Source of the DNA: Leptofilum sp050292445
GTDB taxonomy: Bacteria; Chloroflexota; Anaerolineae; Promineifilales; Promineifilaceae
Direction: 5' to 3'
Assembly (NCBI GenBank): GCA_050292445.1
Contig: JBNKLQ010000329.1
Span: 1 to 6,078, forward strand
Length of the DNA stretch: 6,078 bases
The notes under the pieces are model-generated. The model saw nothing but the letters and a program-made list of their open reading frames with translations, made no database searches and was not told where the DNA came from. Shown here in pieces: positions 1-6,078 of this stretch. Every line of letters starts with the position of its first letter. Positions within the stretch are counted from its first letter, which is position 1. A program made the position numbers and the translations under genes.

Positions 1-103
1 CGCCCACTTCTGGATGGGCTGGATCGGTGATCTGGCGCGGCAAAAAATCGTCCAGCGACTGCCGAATAGGGTCAAGCAAGGTAGCTAACGTCAGTTCATT
101 CAT
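1..103 (-). CDS. 5' fragment of an unrecognised gene, cut by the left edge
   Basis: An open frame starts at ATG 101-103 and runs off the left edge after 34 complete codons. The peptide begins MNELTLATLLDP and ends with DPAHPEVG. I do not recognise the family. There is no signal peptide or membrane segment: the fragment is a mildly acidic, probably helical N-terminus followed by a DPxHP stretch. Such a stretch occurs near the start of some all-alpha glycosidase-like proteins, but that is only a hint. The gene begins 27 bases after the stop of the oxidoreductase gene at 131-1198 and on the same strand, so it is probably the next gene of the operon. The start is uncertain. An in-frame GTG at 122-124 would add seven codons (VNNELRI), and neither start has a strong Shine-Dalgarno sequence. 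The ATG lies in the third unit of a 14-base tandem repeat. Confidence 0.6.
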   Translation of the reverse strand, partial: MNELTLATLLDPIRQSLDDFLPRQITDPAHPEVG

Positions 104-135
104 AATTCTCAATTCATTATTCACAATTCATTATT
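94..135 (-). repeat. Three tandem 14-base units at a gene junction
   Basis: On the minus strand three 14-base units follow each other: AATAATGAATTGTG (122-135), AATAATGAATTGAG (108-121) and the diverged AATTATGAATGAAC (94-107). The first two differ at one base. The first unit holds the tandem stop TAATGA of the 355-residue oxidoreductase gene. The third holds the ATG of the next gene. The repeat is AT-rich, unlike its surroundings, and fills the whole gap between the two genes. Confidence 0.8.
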
Positions 136-1198
136 TTCCCGGCTGCCAGCCTTCGTACAACGGATGGTCAGGGGTGATGGGTAGAGAAACGGCCGTTTCC
201 GTCCGTCCCGAATCATAAAGCGCTGTCAGTAACTCCGCTGACTGTCGGGCATCGGCCAGAGCCACCGGTAAGTCCGTTCCCTGCGTCAGCGATTGGTGGA
301 AACGGTAAAATTGCCCGGTAAACCGTTCCGGCAGCGGTGTAAATTCAGCCAGCACGGCGTCGATTTGGGCCTGAATTTCCGGCGTATCACCGTGAAACTG
401 CCAGGGACCGGCACTGTTGTTGTAAGGATTCAGACTGCTTTCGGCGACCATGTTTTCAAAGCAAAAACGGTGGCGGCTGATTTCTTTGCTGGAGCCGGTG
501 GTGATGGCCAGCGTGGCCAGTGAGCCGTCGGCCATTTCCAGAGCAGCGGCCACGGTGTCTTCGGTTTCGATGGGGTTAACGGCCGTTTTCAGCCGCACCA
601 TCACACTTTTCACTGGCCCCACCACGTAACACAACACATCATGGGCATGAATCGCCAGCGTAACCAGCGCCCCACCCAGTTCTGTGTCCCACTTGCCACG
701 CCAGGGCTGGGCATAGTATTCGGCGCGGCGTCGCCACAATGTTTCTACGGTGGTCAGATAGGTTTTACCGGTCAGCCCGGCTGCTTGCAGCGCCTTCAGC
801 TTTTGCAGCCCGTGACCAAAGCGGTACTGGAAGATGGGCATCACCCGTTTGCCGGAAGCGGCTTCGGCCTGGATTAGATGGTCAATGTCGGCCAGCGATC
901 CGGCGATGGGCTTTTCCAAGACAACGTGTTTGCCTGCGGCCAATGCTTGCAGCGCCATGGGCAGGTGTAAATGGTTGGGCGTACAAATATTGATAATGTC
1001 GATGTCGTCGCGGGCGCAAAGCGCGTCAAAGTCGGCGACGACGTGGGGGATGTTGAATTGTTGGGCGGCTTCTTGGGCTTCGGCTGGAGTGGCAGCGGTA
1101 ACGGCCGTAACCGCAAACATCTCCGGCAATTGCTGGTATCCCTCAATGTGTTCCTTGCCGATGCCCACACCGACAATGCCCACGTTAAATTGTTTCAT
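131..1198 (-). CDS. Gfo/Idh/MocA-family oxidoreductase, 355 aa
   Basis: This is a probable cytoplasmic NAD(P)-dependent dehydrogenase acting on a sugar or sugar derivative. The N-terminal half is a Rossmann fold: a glycine-rich dinucleotide loop at residues 7-16 (GIVGVGIGKE), a strand and turn IDIINICTPNHLH at 66-78, and the family signature EKP at 95-97, whose Lys96 is the usual catalytic or substrate-positioning lysine. The C-terminal alpha/beta domain carries GGALVTLAIHAHD at about 175-187. His184 matches the conserved catalytic-region histidine, but the common D-x-G-x-H pattern reads T-x-A-x-H here. The ending DHPLYEGWQP is typical of many sugar-type members. Length is normal for the family. 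The ATG at 1196-1198 is supported by AGGAAGG seven bases upstream. The gene follows a second, dissimilar Gfo/Idh/MocA gene and two alpha-mannosidase genes, so it probably acts on a mannose-derived product. The substrate and direction of the reaction cannot be told from the sequence. Confidence 0.93.
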   Translation of the reverse strand: MKQFNVGIVGVGIGKEHIEGYQQLPEMFAVTAVTAATPAEAQEAAQQFNIPHVVADFDALCARDDIDIINICTPNHLHLPMALQALAAGKHVVLEKPIAGSLADIDHLIQAEAASGKRVMPIFQYRFGHGLQKLKALQAAGLTGKTYLTTVETLWRRRAEYYAQPWRGKWDTELGGALVTLAIHAHDVLCYVVGPVKSVMVRLKTAVNPIETEDTVAAALEMADGSLATLAITTGSSKEISRHRFCFENMVAESSLNPYNNSAGPWQFHGDTPEIQAQIDAVLAEFTPLPERFTGQFYRFHQSLTQGTDLPVALADARQSAELLTALYDSGRTETAVSLPITPDHPLYEGWQPGK

Positions 1199-1205
1199 TC
1201 ACGAA

Positions 1206-1212
1206 CCTTCCT
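1206..1212 (-). promoter_or_regulatory. Ribosome binding site of the 355-aa oxidoreductase gene
   Basis: The minus strand reads AGGAAGG, then seven bases, then the ATG at 1196-1198. This strong Shine-Dalgarno sequence fixes the start. It directly follows the T-run that ends the inverted repeat at 1213-1299, so folding of that repeat could affect access to it. Confidence 0.85.
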
Positions 1213-1299
1213 AAAAAATTGGACGCTGATTAACGCGGATGAACGCTGATAAAGAACATTAATCTGCGTTTATCATGAAAATCTGCGTCCAATATTTTT
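1213..1299 (-). repeat. Hairpin-forming intergenic repeat element
   Basis: The outer arms pair: ATTGGACGCTGATT at 1218-1231 and AATCTGCGTCCAAT at 1280-1293 are complementary at 13 of 14 positions, and A-rich and T-rich flanks extend the stem. Inside, short units of the type ACGCnGATnA recur about every ten bases (from 1222, 1232 and 1242), with inverted counterparts at 1262-1275 and 1281-1290, so the whole segment folds back on itself. It fills most of the 121-base gap between the two oxidoreductase genes. In the transcript the stem is followed by six U residues, which resembles a terminator. However, the loop is long and a good ribosome binding site follows at once, so I read it as a dispersed repeat with possible attenuating effect. 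Confidence 0.75.
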
Positions 1300-1319
1300 C
1301 ATTCCGTCGTATTATCCAA

Positions 1320-2345
1320 CTATCTGATATTTCCCAATCGCGCGGCCTGCGCCTGTGCGGTCAGCGCCAGCTCCGACGCCAAAAAGCAGTGCGCCTGCGT
1401 CATCGCCGTTTCCGTGCGGTTGACCACGTCGGAAAGGAACCGCCGACCAAATGACAGGTCTATGTTGTCACAAGGGATGCGGTGTGTGCCTTTCTGATCA
1501 ACCAGGAAAAGATGGTTCGGTCCCGGCTGACCGCCGATGTCCACATTTTTGCGCACTTCAATGTAGCCGTCCGTGCCCAAAATGGTGAGGCGGGTGTCGC
1601 CCCAAACGGCCGATCCCTCTGGTGTGAACCAGTCCACGCGCACGTAGCCCAGCCCGCCGTTGCCGCGCAGCATGGCATCGCCAAAATCTTCCAGTTCGGG
1701 ATACTGCGGATGGTTGAAATTGCCAACTTGCGATGACACCACTTCCGCCTCGGTGGAACCGGTGAAGTAGAGAAACTGGTCCATTTGATGGGCGGCGATG
1801 TCGGTGAGAATGCCGCCGTACTGCGCTTTCTTGAAGAACCAGTCGGGCCGACCCTCAGGCCGCATCCGGTGCGGGCCAAGTCCAACGGTTTGCAGCACGC
1901 GGCCAATCGCGCCAGCCTTGATCAGTTCACCTGCCTTCACCGTCGCTGCATTTTCAAATCGTTCGCCGTAAAAAACAGAATAAATGCGGCCTGTCTCGGC
2001 CTGTACGCGCCGCACCTCAGACAATTGGGCCAGCGAGGTGAAGCCGGCCTTGTCGACAAAATAATCTTTGCCGCGCTGCATGGCCTCAATGCCCAGTGGG
2101 GCACGTTCGTTGGGGATGATCGAACTGGCAATGACGTGGACGCTGTCGTCGTCAAGAATCTCTTCCGGGGTGTGGGCCAGCGGCACGTCAGGATATTGAG
2201 CCCGAAACTGGGCCACCAGTTCTGGCTCTTTGGCGTAGAAAGCCGCCAGTTCAGCACCTGCATCAAGCAGGGCCTGGGCCATGCCGTAAATATGTCCGTG
2301 GTTAATGCCAATAACGCCGAAACGAATAGTTGGTTGTGTTGTCAC
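1320..2345 (-). CDS. Gfo/Idh/MocA-family oxidoreductase, 341 aa, DKA variant
   Basis: This is a probable cytoplasmic NAD(P)-dependent sugar-type dehydrogenase of a subfamily distinct from its neighbour at 131-1198. The N-terminal Rossmann domain begins IRFGVIGINHGHIYG (residues 7-21). It has an isoleucine and asparagine in the dinucleotide loop where many relatives have G-x-G-x-x-G. The usual EKP signature is VDKAGF here (97-102), so Lys99 is kept but the proline is Ala100. The C-terminal domain carries YGGILTDIAAHQMDQFLYF, with Asp182, His186 and Asp189 in the conserved D-x-x-x-H-x-x-D arrangement. Later motifs are EDFGD, DWFTPEG and LGTDGYIEVRK, then RTETAMTQAHCF near the end. Length is normal. 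The start is GTG at 2343-2345, chosen because AAGGAAGAG lies five bases upstream. The gene follows the GH38 alpha-mannosidase after 77 bases. Its substrate is unknown; a mannoside or keto-sugar is inferred from context. Confidence 0.93.
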   Translation of the reverse strand: MTTQPTIRFGVIGINHGHIYGMAQALLDAGAELAAFYAKEPELVAQFRAQYPDVPLAHTPEEILDDDSVHVIASSIIPNERAPLGIEAMQRGKDYFVDKAGFTSLAQLSEVRRVQAETGRIYSVFYGERFENAATVKAGELIKAGAIGRVLQTVGLGPHRMRPEGRPDWFFKKAQYGGILTDIAAHQMDQFLYFTGSTEAEVVSSQVGNFNHPQYPELEDFGDAMLRGNGGLGYVRVDWFTPEGSAVWGDTRLTILGTDGYIEVRKNVDIGGQPGPNHLFLVDQKGTHRIPCDNIDLSFGRRFLSDVVNRTETAMTQAHCFLASELALTAQAQAARLGNIR

Positions 2346-2350
2346 AATTG

Positions 2351-2359
2351 CTCTTCCTT
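2351..2359 (-). promoter_or_regulatory. Ribosome binding site deciding a GTG start
   Basis: The minus strand reads AAGGAAGAG, then five bases (CAATT), then GTG at 2343-2345. No in-frame ATG lies near enough to compete, so this site supports GTG as the start of the 341-residue oxidoreductase. Confidence 0.8.
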
Positions 2360-2370
2360 ATGAATCGATA

Positions 2371-2400
2371 CGCGATTTAGCAAATTGCGTTAGGGTTTTC
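2371..2400. repeat. Dispersed palindromic repeat, copy downstream of the GH38 gene
   Basis: On the plus strand this reads CGCGATTTAGCAAATTGCG followed by TTAGGGTTTTC. It aligns with the segment at 5654-5684 at 26 of 30 positions with one gap. The first 19 bases form an imperfect palindrome. It lies in the 77-base gap between the GH38 gene and the 341-residue oxidoreductase gene and could form a small hairpin in the transcript. Confidence 0.75.
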
Positions 2401-2422
2401 ATTCATGGTGATGTGCTATCTC

Positions 2423-5632
<3,210 letters not shown>

Positions 5633-5638
5633 GAGGTA

Positions 5639-5643
5639 CCTTC
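5639..5643 (-). promoter_or_regulatory. Ribosome binding site of the GH38 gene
   Basis: The minus strand reads GAAGG, then six bases (TACCTC), then ATG at 5630-5632. This is a moderate Shine-Dalgarno match that supports the chosen start of the alpha-mannosidase. Confidence 0.65.
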
Positions 5644-5653
5644 GGTAGAGTAG

Positions 5654-5684
5654 CGCGATTTGCCAAATCGCGTTACGGATTTTC
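5654..5684. repeat. Dispersed palindromic repeat, copy upstream of the GH38 gene
   Basis: On the plus strand CGCGATTTGCCAAATCGCG (5654-5672) is a palindrome with two 9-base arms and one central base. It is followed by TTACGGATTTTC, which matches the copy at 2371-2400. The stop codon of the GH92 gene (TAA on the minus strand, 5673-5675) and the codons for its last three residues (ENP) lie inside the repeat. The rest falls in the 40-base gap before the GH38 gene. Confidence 0.8.
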
Positions 5685-6078
5685 TGCGCTCATGGACGGC
5701 GGCGCATCGGCGACGTTGCTGCCCCACTGCCGGTTGGGTTGGCTGCCCAGGACGATACGCAGCGTGCCACCCTGCATCAACTGTTGGTGAGTGAACCAGG
5801 CTTGCGTTAATGGACGGCCGTTCAAGGTGGCCGATTGGATATACACGTTTTCTGACTGATTGTTTTCTACCTCAATGACAAACTTTCGACCACTGCTGTA
5901 GTCAGGATGTAGGTGAATGATGATCTTGTCGAAAACAGGGCTAGTGATCTCGTAAAACGGCTCCCGATTGCTGCCGCCGCTGACGTTGAAGAGGCCAATG
6001 GCCATCAGCACGTTCAGCGCCCCCATTTGCCCCTGGTCCTCGTCGCCGCCGTAACCGCCATCGGGCGTAATGTCGCTT
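5673..6078 (-). CDS. C-terminal end of a GH92 alpha-mannosidase, cut by the right edge
   Basis: The last 134 codons of a reading frame that enters from the right edge are present, ending in TAA. The visible protein starts SDITPDGGYGGDEDQGQMGA. Its GDEDQGQM matches the GNEDxGQM signature of family 92, a calcium-dependent inverting exo-alpha-mannosidase family. The acidic residues of this motif lie in the region that gives the catalytic base. After it comes LNVLMAIGLFNVSGGS, then the typical terminal beta-sandwich order: YEITSPVFDKIIIHL, FVIEVENNQSENVYIQSATL, NGRPL, W-x-x-H and GGTLRIVLGSQPNRQWG. Whole GH92 enzymes are about 700-800 residues, so most of this one, including any signal peptide, is outside the window. 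The tail SMSAENP is extra to the domain, and its end comes from a repeat. Together with the GH38 gene 40 bases downstream it indicates alpha-mannoside degradation. An ATG at 6024-6026 is internal, not the start. Confidence 0.93.
   Translation of the reverse strand, partial: SDITPDGGYGGDEDQGQMGALNVLMAIGLFNVSGGSNREPFYEITSPVFDKIIIHLHPDYSSGRKFVIEVENNQSENVYIQSATLNGRPLTQAWFTHQQLMQGGTLRIVLGSQPNRQWGSNVADAPPSMSAENP

Noticed and set aside
27..218. Open frame of 63 codons on the plus strand across the left gene junction
   Set aside because: It overlaps the minus-strand gene start at 1-103, the tandem repeat and the end of the oxidoreductase gene, and its product looks like no known protein.
1213..1299. 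Firm call of a rho-independent terminator
   Set aside because: The stem encloses a long, internally repeated loop, and a ribosome binding site for the next co-directional gene follows at once. A repeat element explains it as well.
1785..2363. Open frame of 192 codons on the plus strand
   Set aside because: It is antisense to the 341-residue oxidoreductase, which has family motifs and a good ribosome binding site. Long shadow frames are expected in GC-rich genes.
5673..6026. Complete 117-residue protein starting at ATG 6024-6026
   Set aside because: The frame is open upstream to the window edge, and the GDEDQGQ part of the GH92 signature lies before this ATG, so the gene is a truncated larger one.

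Overview
The window is a stretch of bacterial chromosome in which every supported gene lies on the minus strand, so transcription runs from the right edge to the left. In that order the genes are: the C-terminal end of a GH92 alpha-mannosidase (cut by the right edge), a complete GH38 alpha-mannosidase of 1069 residues, two different Gfo/Idh/MocA-family NAD(P)-dependent oxidoreductases (341 and 355 residues), and the first 34 codons of a further gene cut by the left edge. Gaps between genes are 40, 77, 121 and 27 bases. No promoter is apparent inside the window, and three of the genes have a good Shine-Dalgarno sequence. This fits one operon whose promoter lies to the right of the window.

The two glycosidase families are both alpha-mannosidases that need a divalent metal (calcium in GH92, zinc in characterised GH38 enzymes). 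With two sugar-type oxidoreductases next to them, the likely role is breakdown of alpha-mannosides (mannan or N-glycan-like chains) followed by redox handling of the released sugar or its derivative. The assignment to families is strong. The exact substrate and the reactions of the oxidoreductases cannot be read from the sequence.

The second layer of the window is its load of short repeats. The palindromic octamer ACGGCCGT occurs 13 times exactly in 6.1 kb, in all three codon phases, which points to selection or biased conversion at DNA level, as with the HIP1 octamer of cyanobacteria. Two unrelated repeat families have entered the GH38 reading frame without breaking it: a 75-base palindrome built of 7-base units at 3905-3979, and a 26-base element encoding ALSEAEG at 3277-3302. 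A 30-base palindromic repeat sits on each side of the GH38 gene (2371-2400 and 5654-5684). A hairpin-forming element of about 87 bases precedes the 355-residue oxidoreductase gene, and a 14-base tandem repeat carries the start codon of the leftmost gene.

The moderately GC-rich DNA, the style of the glycoside-degrading operon and the repeat types suggest an environmental member of Chloroflexota (Anaerolineae-like). This is inference from general familiarity, not demonstrated here. No stretch longer than about 300 bases lacks a gene. I saw no tRNA, rRNA, CRISPR array, insertion sequence or phage gene.
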